Shown here piece after piece: positions 9,676 through 20,489 of a DNA stretch of 64,000 nt; positions within the stretch are counted from its first letter, which is position 1, and each line of letters begins with the position of its first letter. The DNA is from Pseudomonas sp. UYIF39 (GTDB lineage Bacteria > Pseudomonadota > Gammaproteobacteria > Pseudomonadales > Pseudomonadaceae): NCBI RefSeq assembly GCF_029963765.1, contig NZ_JALBYU010000009.1, positions 1-64,000 of the forward strand. Reading direction: 5' to 3'. The position numbers were made by a program, and so were the translations under genes. A model generated the notes under the pieces. That model saw nothing but the letters and a program-made list of their open reading frames with translations, did no database searches and had not been told where the DNA came from.

Positions 9676-10422
9676 ATGTCGCTTTTTAAAATCGCCTCCA
9701 TGGCCGCAATCGCCCTGACCCTGGGCGCCTGCCAGAGTTTGTTCCAACCCAACTACCGGACGCCGCTGGAAACCACCCGCGACGCTTCCGAACAGCTGAA
9801 ACCGGGTTGCACAACCCCTGATTGCCCGCTGGTGAACATCGATACGCTGCGCTTCCCGGCCGAACCACAGCTGGACGGCATTATCGAAAAACGCCTGCTG
9901 CAAATGACCCGCACCTCGCCCGATGCCCCGGTAGCGCCGACGCTGGCAGCGTATCGCGAGCAGTTTTTGAGCAGTGCCGGCCCGCGCTACAGCAGTTACC
10001 TGCAAGCCAAGGTACGTGAGCAGCATGACGGCTTGGTGATCGTTGAATTTTCCAGCTACCTGGACACCGGCGGCGACCATGGCACGCCGGGCCGCAGCTT
10101 CATCAACTATTCGCGCCAGCAGCACAAAGTGCTGACGCTGTCGGATATTGTGGTGCCGGGGCAGGAAGAGGCGTTCTGGAAAGCCGCGCAGGTGGCGCAC
10201 AACAGTTGGCTGATCAGCACCAAGCTCGATCAGGAGCCGGAGTTTGTGAAGAGCTGGCCCTTCGTCAAAACCCAGAACGTGGCGCTGACGTACGGCGGGG
10301 TGATCCTCAAGTACGAAGTGAGCACCATCGCGCCTTACGCGCTGGGTCACGTCGAACTGAAGATCCCTTACCCACGCCTGAACGGCATTATCAAGCCCGA
10401 GCTGTTTCCTGGCCGTAACTGA
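9676..10422 (+). CDS. DUF3298/RsiV-like lipoprotein
   Basis: This is a 248-residue predicted lipoprotein with signal peptide MSLFKIASMAAIALTLGAC and the lipidated Cys at residue 19. The body (YSSYLQAKVREQHDGLVIVEFSS, DHGTPGRSFINYSRQ, LTLSDIVVPGQEEAFW) fits the DUF4163/DUF3298 layout also found in the extracytoplasmic part of RsiV anti-sigma factors. There is no anti-sigma or transmembrane domain here, so it is not itself an RsiV. Its 3' end overlaps the convergent cytX gene by 32 bases. The role is unknown. Confidence 0.75.
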   Translation: MSLFKIASMAAIALTLGACQSLFQPNYRTPLETTRDASEQLKPGCTTPDCPLVNIDTLRFPAEPQLDGIIEKRLLQMTRTSPDAPVAPTLAAYREQFLSSAGPRYSSYLQAKVREQHDGLVIVEFSSYLDTGGDHGTPGRSFINYSRQQHKVLTLSDIVVPGQEEAFWKAAQVAHNSWLISTKLDQEPEFVKSWPFVKTQNVALTYGGVILKYEVSTIAPYALGHVELKIPYPRLNGIIKPELFPGRN

Positions 10423-11683
10423 AGGCCCGACCCAGTACGAGTTGCAGCAGCCCTGCCAGAATCAGTGATGGCAGGGTTGCGCCGATGTCCGGATACAGAT
10501 TAGCCAGCAAATGATAGGTGCTCACCCCGCCCAACCAGGCGAGCAACGCCGGCCAGCGCAATGCGGCTGACGCCACGCGAGCACTGCGTTTGCGCAAGAT
10601 GAAGTGATCCACCAGCACCACGCCAAACAGCGGCGCAAACACCGAACCGATCAACAGCAGGAAGTTCTGGTACTGGGCCAACGGCGCCAGACACGCGATC
10701 AGCGTGCAGATCACGCCAATCGCCAGCGCAAGATGCTCAACTTTCAAGCGCAGCAAAATCCCGCTGGAAACGGCTGCCGAGTGAATGTCGGCGAATGCAT
10801 TTTCCGACTCGTCCAACAGGATCAGCAGCAGCGGAATCCCGAGGCCGGCACCCGCCAATGCCAACAGCAAGGCATTCACTTCACCGCTCGGCGCAAACGC
10901 CAAGGTGTAGGCCACGCCCAGGCTCATCAGCCAGAAGTTACCGATGAAGAAACCCACCGCTGTACCGCCGAACACGTTTTTCGCACGCTTGCCGAAACGC
11001 GAGTAGTCGGCAATCAGCGGCAGCCAGGACAGCGGCATAGCAATCGCAATGTCGAAGCCCACGGCGAACGGCATCGAACCATCACCGGCCTGCGCCCACA
11101 ACGCCGCCAGATCGGCTTTGGCGAACAGGTTCCAGGTCAGCCAGATGCACGCGGCGAGCAGCAACCAGATGCCCCACTTGCGCAGGATCTGACGAACGAA
11201 TGTCAGCGGACCACTGACGGCCAGCAAGGTCGCCAAACCACCAAAGAACACGGTCCACAGCAGCGGATTGGACAGCAGGCTGCCTTCGCTGAACGCCCGC
11301 GCGCCGAGCAGGCTGGCGGCATCACGCATGACGATGATTTCGAACGAGCCCCAACCGATCAATTGCAGCAGGTTCAATACAGCCGGCAGGCTCGCGCCTT
11401 TTGCACCGAGGCTGAGTTTGAGCGCGGCCATCGATGACAGGCCGGTGTCGCTGCCGATTACGCCGACCGCGGCCAGCAACAGAACACCGACCAGCGTGCC
11501 GAGGAAAATTGCCAGCAGCGAGCCGGACAGGCCCAGACCGGGCGCGAGCAGAGCGCCGGTCTGCAGGACCATCAGGCCAATGCCAAGGGAAAACCACAGG
11601 GAAAACAGATCGCGGCCGCCGAAGACACGTTTGTCTGTGGGCACCGCGATATCAGGGGAATAAGTGCTGGGTTGAATGCTCAA
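10391..11683 (-). CDS. cytX: Putative hydroxymethylpyrimidine transporter CytX
   Basis: This is a 430-residue polytopic permease of the NCS1 (cytosine/purine) family with about twelve hydrophobic segments. The N-terminal family motif is LFSLWFSLGIGLMVLQTGALLAPGLG. I choose the TTG at 11683 (MSIQPSTYSPD) because it fits the usual N terminus; the ribosome site is weak. It lies directly downstream of thiC on the same strand, 166 bases away with a REP pair in the gap. That context is why HMP, the thiamin pyrimidine precursor, is the likely substrate rather than cytosine. It probably shares the TPP-riboswitch-controlled transcript. Confidence 0.82.
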   Translation of the reverse strand: MSIQPSTYSPDIAVPTDKRVFGGRDLFSLWFSLGIGLMVLQTGALLAPGLGLSGSLLAIFLGTLVGVLLLAAVGVIGSDTGLSSMAALKLSLGAKGASLPAVLNLLQLIGWGSFEIIVMRDAASLLGARAFSEGSLLSNPLLWTVFFGGLATLLAVSGPLTFVRQILRKWGIWLLLAACIWLTWNLFAKADLAALWAQAGDGSMPFAVGFDIAIAMPLSWLPLIADYSRFGKRAKNVFGGTAVGFFIGNFWLMSLGVAYTLAFAPSGEVNALLLALAGAGLGIPLLLILLDESENAFADIHSAAVSSGILLRLKVEHLALAIGVICTLIACLAPLAQYQNFLLLIGSVFAPLFGVVLVDHFILRKRSARVASAALRWPALLAWLGGVSTYHLLANLYPDIGATLPSLILAGLLQLVLGRAFSYGQETARA

Positions 11684-11732
11684 GGGTGTTATCTCAGAGG
11701 GACATTTGTTGTTCTTTTGATCGCCATCGTCG

Positions 11733-11820
11733 GATCGCCGCCCGGAGCAAGCTCGCTCCCACAGGGGACTTGCAGCGCTCACAAATCCCTTGTGGGAGCG
11801 AGCTTGCTCGCGATGGCGGC
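11733..11820. repeat. Inverted pair of REP palindromes (BIME-like)
   Basis: Two copies of the REP core face each other: CGGAGCAAGCTCGCTCCCACA at 11743-11763 and its inverse TGTGGGAGCGAGCTTGCTCG at 11791-11810. They are separated by 27 bases and flanked by GATCGCC/GGCGGC arms, and could fold into one long hairpin in the thiC-cytX mRNA. Confidence 0.85.
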
Positions 11821-11849
11821 GGTGCAAGCACCGCCGACCTCAGGTCAGA

Positions 11850-14004
<2,155 letters not shown>

Positions 14005-14200
14005 ACCCGGTCAGTCTAGACACAACTGGCAAAGAACGCCAACACCGCGGTAAACACCATGATGAATGGCGCAATTGCAGGATTGTTGCCGAACGTGGGC
14101 GCAACTACACTCGCCAAGCCATACCGCGCCTTGACGCTGTATGAGCCGCGCCGTAGCCTTGGCGCTCAAATTATCAGCGTAATTTTTTAGGGATGGCCTC

Positions 14201-15634
14201 ATGCTGCGCAAACTCTCACTGGCCCTTGCCGTGTCTTGTGCGTCCAATGGAATGGCCTGGGCAGCAGAAGCGCCCTTATCGACCAAGAACGACCTGGTCA
14301 GCGTGTATCAGGAAGCGGTGGACAACAACGCCGATCTCGCTGCGGCCATCGCTCAATATGGCGCCCAGAAAGAAGTCGTGCCCCAGGCCCGCGCCGGGCT
14401 GCTGCCTAATCTCTCGGGCGGCGCTGAACTAGCCGCCGTGCGCACCGCGATTGATCAGCCATCGGCGACTGCCAACCGTAACGCCCATTCCTATCAAGCG
14501 ACCCTGGCTCAACCGCTGTTCCGTGCTGATCGCTGGTTCCAGTTCCAGGCCGCCAAAGACGTTAACGAACAGGCTGCGTTGCAGCTCTCGGCAACCCAGC
14601 AAAACCTGATCCTGCAAACTGCCGTCAGCTACTTCAATGTCTTGCGTACCCAAGACAACCTGGCCTCGACCAAAGCCGAGGAAGCCGCGTTCAAACGCCA
14701 GCTCGATCAGTCCAACGAACGCTTCGATGTCGGTCTCTCGGACAAGACTGACGTGCTGCAATCGCAAGCCAGCTACGACACCGCTCGCGCCAACCGAATC
14801 GTCGCGCAGCGCCAGGTAGATGATGCGTTCGAAGCCCTGATCACCCTGACTAACCGTCAGTACAACTCGATCTGGGGCATTTCGCATACCTTGCCGATCC
14901 TGCCGCCAGCACCGAATGACGCCAAAGCCTGGGTCGATACGGCGGCGAAGCAAAACCTCAATCTGTTGGCCAGCAACTACGCCGTCAGCGCCGCCGAAGA
15001 AACACTCAAGCAGCGCAAGGCCGGCCATGCACCGACCCTCGACGCCGTGGCGAAGTACGAGAAAGGTGACAACGATGCCCTGGGCTTCAGCAACCCGAAT
15101 GGCTTCTCCCAACCGTACGGTGGCAACGTCGAGCAAACGACAGTGGGCCTGCAACTGAATATCCCGATCTACAGCGGCGGCCTGATCAGTTCCCAGGTGC
15201 GCCAATCGTATGCACAACTCGACCAGTCCGAGCAGCAACGTGAAGCTCTGCGCCGGCAAATCGTCGAAAGCACCCGCAACCTGCACCGCGCGGTGAACAC
15301 CGACGTCGAGCAGGTGCAGGCGCGCAAGCAGTCGATCATCTCCAACCAGAGTGCGGTGGAAGCGACCGAAATCGGTTATCAGGTGGGTACACGAAACATC
15401 GTCGACGTACTGGATGCCCAGCGTCAGCTGTACACCTCGGTGCGCGACTACAACAACACGCGCTACGACTACATCCTCGACAACCTGCGCTTGAAACAGG
15501 CCGCGGGCACGTTGAACCCGGGGGATTTGCAGGACCTGGCGCGTTACCTCAAGGCCGACTACAACCCGGATAAAGACTTCCTGCCGCCGGATCTGGCGAA
15601 GGCTGCGGCGGAGCAGCTCAAAGCCCGGCCTTAA
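14201..15634 (+). CDS. tolC: TolC-family outer-membrane channel protein
   Basis: This is a 477-residue outer-membrane efflux/secretion duct. The signal peptide covers about residues 1-22 (cleavage after AWA). Two homologous halves of long helices and short beta segments are visible: the first around YQEAVDNNADL to GLSDKTDVLQSQASYDTA, the second around GLQLNIPIYSGGL to GTRNIVDVLDAQRQLYTS, with the usual VDVLDAQRQLY signature. An AGGG ribosome site precedes the ATG. It stands alone, with no fusion protein or inner-membrane pump gene adjacent, so it probably serves several systems as TolC does. Confidence 0.9.
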   Translation: MLRKLSLALAVSCASNGMAWAAEAPLSTKNDLVSVYQEAVDNNADLAAAIAQYGAQKEVVPQARAGLLPNLSGGAELAAVRTAIDQPSATANRNAHSYQATLAQPLFRADRWFQFQAAKDVNEQAALQLSATQQNLILQTAVSYFNVLRTQDNLASTKAEEAAFKRQLDQSNERFDVGLSDKTDVLQSQASYDTARANRIVAQRQVDDAFEALITLTNRQYNSIWGISHTLPILPPAPNDAKAWVDTAAKQNLNLLASNYAVSAAEETLKQRKAGHAPTLDAVAKYEKGDNDALGFSNPNGFSQPYGGNVEQTTVGLQLNIPIYSGGLISSQVRQSYAQLDQSEQQREALRRQIVESTRNLHRAVNTDVEQVQARKQSIISNQSAVEATEIGYQVGTRNIVDVLDAQRQLYTSVRDYNNTRYDYILDNLRLKQAAGTLNPGDLQDLARYLKADYNPDKDFLPPDLAKAAAEQLKARP

Positions 15635-15638
15635 AAGC

Positions 15639-15715
15639 AAAAGATCGCAGCGCTGTGACAGCTCCTACATTGGAATGCGTTTCCTTGTAGGAGCTGCCGC
15701 AGGCTGCGATCTTTT
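15639..15715. repeat. Second REP class: long imperfect inverted repeat between tolC and waaA
   Basis: The outer arms AAAAGATCGCAG (15639-15650) and CTGCGATCTTTT (15704-15715), and the inner arms CAGCTCCTACA and TGTAGGAGCTG, form an interrupted hairpin between the convergent tolC and waaA genes. The T run at the right end makes it a plausible bidirectional terminator. The same element recurs at 21.46 and 54.81 kb. Confidence 0.85.
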
Positions 15716-15733
15716 CGTTACGGGCGCCCCGGT

Positions 15734-17011
15734 CTATCGGTCGATCAACCGCCCCAACCCATCCAGCAACCGCTGCAACGCACCCTGATTGGTGCGCATC
15801 ACTTTCAACCCCGCCTCTGCCATCCGCTGCGCATCTCGTGGCAACTCGAACAGCCGCTGCACCGCCAGCGCCAGACCTTCGGCATCCTCCACTTCCTGCA
15901 ACGCTCCGGCACTGCGCAACTGCGCGGCGATTTCGAGGAAGTTAAACAGGTGCGGCCCACTCAACACCGGTTTGGCCAAAGCCGCCGGCTCCAGCAGGTT
16001 GTGCCCGCCGTTCGGCACCAGACTGCCGCCCACAAAAGCGCTGTCGGCCAAGGCATACAGAAACAGCAACTCACCCATGGTGTCGCCCACCAGCACTGAA
16101 GTCTGCGCGGTAACCGGGTCGCCAGTGGACCGACGGACCGTGGCGAAACCCTGCTGCCGACACAACTCGAACACCGGGTTGAAACGCTCTGGATGACGCG
16201 GCACCAGAATCAGCAACGCATCGGGATGATTGGCCAGTAACTGACGATGAGCCGCCAGCACTACCTCGTCTTCACCTTCGTGCGTACTGGCAGCAATCCA
16301 CACCGGACGCTCCTGCGCCTGCCATTGCGCACGCAACTCGGCGGCACGCTGAAGCAGTGCCGGGTCGATGGTCAGATCAAACTTGATCGAGCCGGTCACT
16401 TCCACAGTTTGCGAACGCGCACCCAAATCGCGGAAGCGCTGGGCCTCGGCCTCGGTCTGCACCGCGAACAGGCTCATCTCGGCGAGCATCGGCTGGGTCA
16501 GCTTGCCGAAGCGGCCATAACCCTTGGCCGAACGTTCGGACAATCGAGCGTTGGCCAGGGCCACGGGAATCCCGCGCCTGGCGCACTGATGGATATGGTT
16601 CGGCCAGAGCTCGGTTTCCATGATCACCGCCAGTTTCGGCTGGACCCGATCAAGGAATCGCTTCGCTGCGCAAGGCAAGTCGTAAGGCAAATAGCAGTGC
16701 TGGATGCGCGGCTCATTGGCGAACAGCGCCTGGATGCGCTCCGACCCGGTCGGGGTCATGCAGGTCACGGTAATGGGCAGCTGTGGATAACGTTGCAGCA
16801 ATGCGCGAATCATCGGCGCCGCGGCAATGCTTTCGCCCACCGACACCGCGTGCACCCAGATGCCGCCCGTTTTCATCACCGGCAGCCCGAGGGAGAAACG
16901 TTCGCCAATGCGCTTGGCGTACGCTGGCGCCTTGCGCGCCCGCAGCCAAAGCCGAATCGCTACCAGTGGCAGCCCCAGGTAAAACAGCGCGGTGTAGAGA
17001 GTTCTATTCAT
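15734..17011 (-). CDS. waaA: Kdo transferase (3-deoxy-D-manno-octulosonic acid transferase)
   Basis: WaaA (KdtA) transfers Kdo residues from CMP-Kdo to lipid IVA at the inner face of the inner membrane. It has 425 residues and a short N-terminal membrane anchor (about residues 3-22). GT30-family landmarks are GGIWVHAVSVGES, VTCMTPTGSERI, METELWPN, and in the C-terminal half LVPRHPERF, VGDTMGELLFLYALAD and VGGSLVPNGGHNLLEPA. It is encoded apart from the main core cluster but in the same stretch as hldE and msbA. Confidence 0.96.
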   Translation of the reverse strand: MNRTLYTALFYLGLPLVAIRLWLRARKAPAYAKRIGERFSLGLPVMKTGGIWVHAVSVGESIAAAPMIRALLQRYPQLPITVTCMTPTGSERIQALFANEPRIQHCYLPYDLPCAAKRFLDRVQPKLAVIMETELWPNHIHQCARRGIPVALANARLSERSAKGYGRFGKLTQPMLAEMSLFAVQTEAEAQRFRDLGARSQTVEVTGSIKFDLTIDPALLQRAAELRAQWQAQERPVWIAASTHEGEDEVVLAAHRQLLANHPDALLILVPRHPERFNPVFELCRQQGFATVRRSTGDPVTAQTSVLVGDTMGELLFLYALADSAFVGGSLVPNGGHNLLEPAALAKPVLSGPHLFNFLEIAAQLRSAGALQEVEDAEGLALAVQRLFELPRDAQRMAEAGLKVMRTNQGALQRLLDGLGRLIDR

Positions 17012-17022
17012 GGCGGCGGAGT

Positions 17023-17925
17023 TTATCGGCTTTTTTCACCGATCGCCTGCAAGTGCACGGCAAAACGTTCCGCCAGCCAACGAGCCGCCGGCCCCAGAGG
17101 TTCATCGCGGCGCCAGACCAACTCCACCACCAGCGCTGGCGGGGTCCATTCGCTGACCAGTTCGACCATCAAATCCTGATACGCCGGGTACTGCACCACG
17201 TGGCGCGGCAGCCAGGCCCAACCGAGGCCACGCACCAGCCATTCAGCCATCACGTAAAAACTGTCGGCCCGCCAGACTTGCGGGCTGGCCGGCTCACTCC
17301 CGGGATAGACACTCGACTGTGTGGACATCAGCAACTGTCGATGCTGCGCCAGTTGCTGGCAATCGACCCGGGGCTGTTTCGCCAGGGGATGGCCGACGCC
17401 ACACACCGTGACCATTTCGACGCTGCCCAACACCCGCCGCTCGAGCGCTTCGGGAATCTGGTCGTGATAAAACAGCAACCCCAGGTCGGCCCGCCGCTCC
17501 ACCAGTTTGCGCGCGACATCGCCTTGAGCGGCGCTGGTCAGCTGCACTTCAAGGCTGGGAAATTGTTGAGCCAGGGCTTCGAAGCTTTCGATGATCGGCT
17601 GATAGGGCATCGCCTCATCCTGAGCCACACGCAAACGCGCCTCCTGGCCACGCATCATGGCCAGCGCCCGACCGTTCAGGCGTTCGCACTGGCGCAACAC
17701 TTCCCGCGCCTCATCCAGCAATGCGTTACCGGCCTCGGTGAGTTTCGGTTGGCGGCCGCTGCTGCGGTCGAACAGGCTGACGCCCAGGTCCTCTTCCAGC
17801 AGCGCAATCGAACTGCTGACCGCCGACTGCGCCTTGCGTTGATCCCGCGCTACCGCAGAAAACGAACGTTGCTCCGCTACGCTGACAAACAGCCGCAGCT
17901 GCTCCAGATTCCATTGTGTGTTCAT
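17023..17925 (-). CDS. LysR-family transcriptional regulator
   Basis: This is a 300-residue LysR-type regulator. The N-terminal winged helix-turn-helix (residues 1-60: LEQLRLFVSVAEQRSFSAVARDQRKAQSAVSSSIALLEEDLGV) is complete, followed by the linker helix and a periplasmic-binding-protein-like sensor domain. It is divergent from the SMR transporter gene across about 100 bases, the usual arrangement for a LysR regulator and its target, so regulation of that exporter is a reasonable guess. The ligand is unknown. The waaA gene follows 11 bases downstream. Confidence 0.9.
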   Translation of the reverse strand: MNTQWNLEQLRLFVSVAEQRSFSAVARDQRKAQSAVSSSIALLEEDLGVSLFDRSSGRQPKLTEAGNALLDEAREVLRQCERLNGRALAMMRGQEARLRVAQDEAMPYQPIIESFEALAQQFPSLEVQLTSAAQGDVARKLVERRADLGLLFYHDQIPEALERRVLGSVEMVTVCGVGHPLAKQPRVDCQQLAQHRQLLMSTQSSVYPGSEPASPQVWRADSFYVMAEWLVRGLGWAWLPRHVVQYPAYQDLMVELVSEWTPPALVVELVWRRDEPLGPAARWLAERFAVHLQAIGEKSR

Positions 17926-18028
17926 GGCTCAACCCATCTTCAGAACAGATAGGTAATGACTTTACCGCATCTGGAGAATCTCTAAAATGCCGACCTCAGA
18001 AAGCAACACTTCACACGAGGATGCACCC

Positions 18029-18361
18029 ATGACCGCTTACTACTACCTGGCCATTGCCATCTGCGCCGAAGTGATCGCCACCGTTTCGATGAAAGCGGTC
18101 AAAGGCTTCAGCACCCCACTGCCGCTGATTCTGGTTATTGTCGGTTACGGCATTGCCTTCTGGATGCTCACGCTGGTGGTGCGCAGCGTTCCGGTGGGCG
18201 TGGCTTACGCGGTGTGGGCCGGCATGGGGATCGTGATGGTCAGCGTTGCGGCACTGTTTATCTACGGGCAGAAGCTGGATGTGCCGGCGATGATGGGGAT
18301 GGCGTTGATTGTGCTGGGTGTTGTCGTCATTCAGCTCTTCTCCAAGACTGCGGGGCATTAA
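18029..18361 (+). CDS. Small multidrug resistance (SMR/EmrE-type) transporter
   Basis: This is a 110-residue, four-helix inner-membrane exporter. I choose the ATG at 18029 (MTAYYYLAIAICAEV) over the in-frame ATG at 17987 because CGAGGA precedes it and the shorter form has the normal SMR length. The essential proton/substrate carboxylate is Glu14 in helix 1. GVAYAVWAGMGIV in helix 3 is the SMR signature. It may export quaternary cations or act like a guanidinium exporter; sequence alone does not decide. A LysR gene lies divergently upstream. Confidence 0.88.
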   Translation: MTAYYYLAIAICAEVIATVSMKAVKGFSTPLPLILVIVGYGIAFWMLTLVVRSVPVGVAYAVWAGMGIVMVSVAALFIYGQKLDVPAMMGMALIVLGVVVIQLFSKTAGH

Positions 18362-18472
18362 GACCCGAAGCTCCACACACAAGGTTTTGCATTTGCCCTG
18401 TTGATCACCGACAAATCCCCTCTTCGTCGAGTCTGTATACTGCGCCCTCGTCTTGAACACTGAGGTCGCTGC

Positions 18473-19648
18473 ATGCCATCCGTTATTTCCACCGACGTAC
18501 TGATTGTCGGCGCTGGTGTCGCCGGCCTCTGGCTGAATGCGCGCCTGCGCCGCCAGGGTTTTTCGACCGTGCTGGTGGAAAGCGCCAGCCTCGGTGGCGG
18601 GCAAAGCGTGAAATCCCAGGGCATCATCCATGGCGGCGCCAAGTACGCACTGCATGGCGCCTTGACCGGCGCCTCGGAAGCCATCGCCGACATGCCTCGG
18701 CGCTGGCGTGAAGCCCTGGCCGGTGACGGCGAACTGGACCTGACCGGCGTGCGCCTGCTGTCCGAAGCCCATTACCTCTGGTCCCCCGGCACAATCGCAG
18801 GCAACCTCACCAGTTTCTTCGCCAGCAAGGCTGTGCGCGGCCGTGTCGATCAGGTCAAGGGCGAGCAATTGCCGCCCGCCCTGCAAGACAAGCGCTTCAA
18901 GGGCAAGGTCTATCGCCTGGCGGAGTTGGTGATCGACGTGCCGGGCCTGATCCAGCGCCTGGCCGATCTGGCGGGTGATGGCCTGCTCGCCGGTCAGAAC
19001 ATCGAACCGTTGCTGGAGGGTGGAAAACTGGCCGGCCTGAAGGTCGACGAGCGCGAGATTCGCGCCCAGCGCATCGTCTTGAGCGCCGGCGCCGGTACGG
19101 CAGCGCTGCTCGAAGCGCTGGGATTGAGTCAGCCCGCCATGCAAAGCCGGCCGTTGCACATGATCATCGCCAAAGGCCCGGGCCTCAAACCGCTGTATGC
19201 CCACTGCCTGGGCGGCGGCACCAAACCGCGCATTACCGTGACCACCCATCCGGCCGCCGATGGTCAATGGGTCTGGTATCTGGGCGGCGATATCGCTGAA
19301 GCCGAAGGTGTCGCCCGCGAACCCGCCGAGCAAATCGCCACCGCGCAGAAAGAACTCGGCCAGTTGCTGCCATGGATCGACCTGAGCACAGCGCAATGGG
19401 CCACCCTTCGAGTGGATCGCGCCGAGCCACTGCAATCGGGACTGACCCGTCCTGACAATGCATTCCTTGCCGAAGAAGGCCGGCTGCTGGTCGGTTGGCC
19501 AACCAAACTGGCGCTGGCTCCAGACTTTGCTGATCGCGTCATCGCGTCCTTGCAGCGCGACGGCATCCAGCCAAGCCATCCGGCGCCGCTGCCCGACCTG
19601 CCAAAACCGCCGATGGGCGTCTCTGCCTGGGAGCAACTGCTGCCATGA
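18473..19648 (+). CDS. FAD-dependent oxidoreductase (DAO family)
   Basis: This is a 391-residue protein with an N-terminal Rossmann dinucleotide-binding motif (VLIVGAGVAGLWLNARLRRQG) followed by the acidic LVES end of beta-2. KSQGIIHGGAKYAL is the family's flavin-contacting loop, and a late VGWPTKLALAP closes the FAD site. It resembles D-amino-acid-oxidase/glycerol-3-phosphate-dehydrogenase-like proteins. The substrate is unknown. It overlaps the following aldo/keto reductase gene by 4 bases (ATGA), so the two oxidoreductases are probably coupled functionally. Confidence 0.8.
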   Translation: MPSVISTDVLIVGAGVAGLWLNARLRRQGFSTVLVESASLGGGQSVKSQGIIHGGAKYALHGALTGASEAIADMPRRWREALAGDGELDLTGVRLLSEAHYLWSPGTIAGNLTSFFASKAVRGRVDQVKGEQLPPALQDKRFKGKVYRLAELVIDVPGLIQRLADLAGDGLLAGQNIEPLLEGGKLAGLKVDEREIRAQRIVLSAGAGTAALLEALGLSQPAMQSRPLHMIIAKGPGLKPLYAHCLGGGTKPRITVTTHPAADGQWVWYLGGDIAEAEGVAREPAEQIATAQKELGQLLPWIDLSTAQWATLRVDRAEPLQSGLTRPDNAFLAEEGRLLVGWPTKLALAPDFADRVIASLQRDGIQPSHPAPLPDLPKPPMGVSAWEQLLP

Positions 19649-20457
19649 GCCAACCGACCTTGCACGACCTGCATCGCCCGCTGGGCAGCACCGGCCTGCT
19701 GGTTTCACCACTGGGCCTGGGCACCGTCAAACTCGGCCGTGACCAAGGCGTGAAATATCCCAACGGCTTTCAGATTCCCGATGATGACGAAGCGCGCATG
19801 CTGCTAAAACTCGCGCGCGACCTGGGCATCAACCTGATCGACACTGCCCCGGCCTATGGCCGCAGCGAAGAACGCCTCGGTCCGTTGATGCGAGGTCAGC
19901 GTCAGGGCTGGGTGATCGTCAGCAAGGTCGGCGAGGAGTTTGCCGACGGTCAGTCGAGCCACGACTTCAGCTCCGCCCACACCCGGCGTTCAGTGGAACG
20001 CAGCCTGCAACGGCTGGAAACGGACTTCATCGATCTGGTGCTGGTGCACTCCGACGGCAACGACCTGGCGATCCTCAATGACAGCGAGGTCTACGCAACC
20101 CTCGCGGCGCTGAAGAGCGAAGGCAAGATTCGCGGCTTCGGTTTTTCCGGCAAAACCGTCGAAGGCGGCTTGAAGGCTCTGGAACAAGGTGATTGCGCGA
20201 TGGTCACCTACAATCTGAACGAGCAGAACGAGAAGCCGGTCATTGACTATGCTGCTGCTCACGGCAAAGCCATTCTGGTCAAAAAAGCCCTCGCCAGCGG
20301 TCATGTGTGCCTGAGCCCGGGCGTGGACCCTGTTCGCGCCAGCTTCGAGTTGTTGTTTGAACATCCGGGCGTTGCCAGTGCTATTGTCGGGACCATTAAT
20401 CCGCTGCACCTCGCCCATAATGTCGCGACCGTTGCCCAGGTCCTACGTAGTAACTGA
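19645..20457 (+). CDS. Aldo/keto reductase
   Basis: This is a 270-residue NADPH-dependent TIM-barrel reductase. The catalytic tetrad region is visible: GINLIDTAPAYGRSEERLG carries Asp and Tyr, VSKVGEEF the Lys, and LVLVHSDGND the His. SAIVGTINPLHLAHNV near the C terminus is the cofactor-binding end. The first methionine overlaps the stop of the upstream FAD oxidoreductase (ATGA). The physiological substrate cannot be told from sequence. Confidence 0.85.
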   Translation: MSQPTLHDLHRPLGSTGLLVSPLGLGTVKLGRDQGVKYPNGFQIPDDDEARMLLKLARDLGINLIDTAPAYGRSEERLGPLMRGQRQGWVIVSKVGEEFADGQSSHDFSSAHTRRSVERSLQRLETDFIDLVLVHSDGNDLAILNDSEVYATLAALKSEGKIRGFGFSGKTVEGGLKALEQGDCAMVTYNLNEQNEKPVIDYAAAHGKAILVKKALASGHVCLSPGVDPVRASFELLFEHPGVASAIVGTINPLHLAHNVATVAQVLRSN

Positions 20458-20489
20458 TGCCGCCCATGCGGCCTTAAGCAGGAGCCGAC

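Noticed and set aside
18011..19711. Minus-strand 566-codon frame across the SMR and FAD genes
   Set aside because: It is antisense to two well-supported genes and has no start signal.
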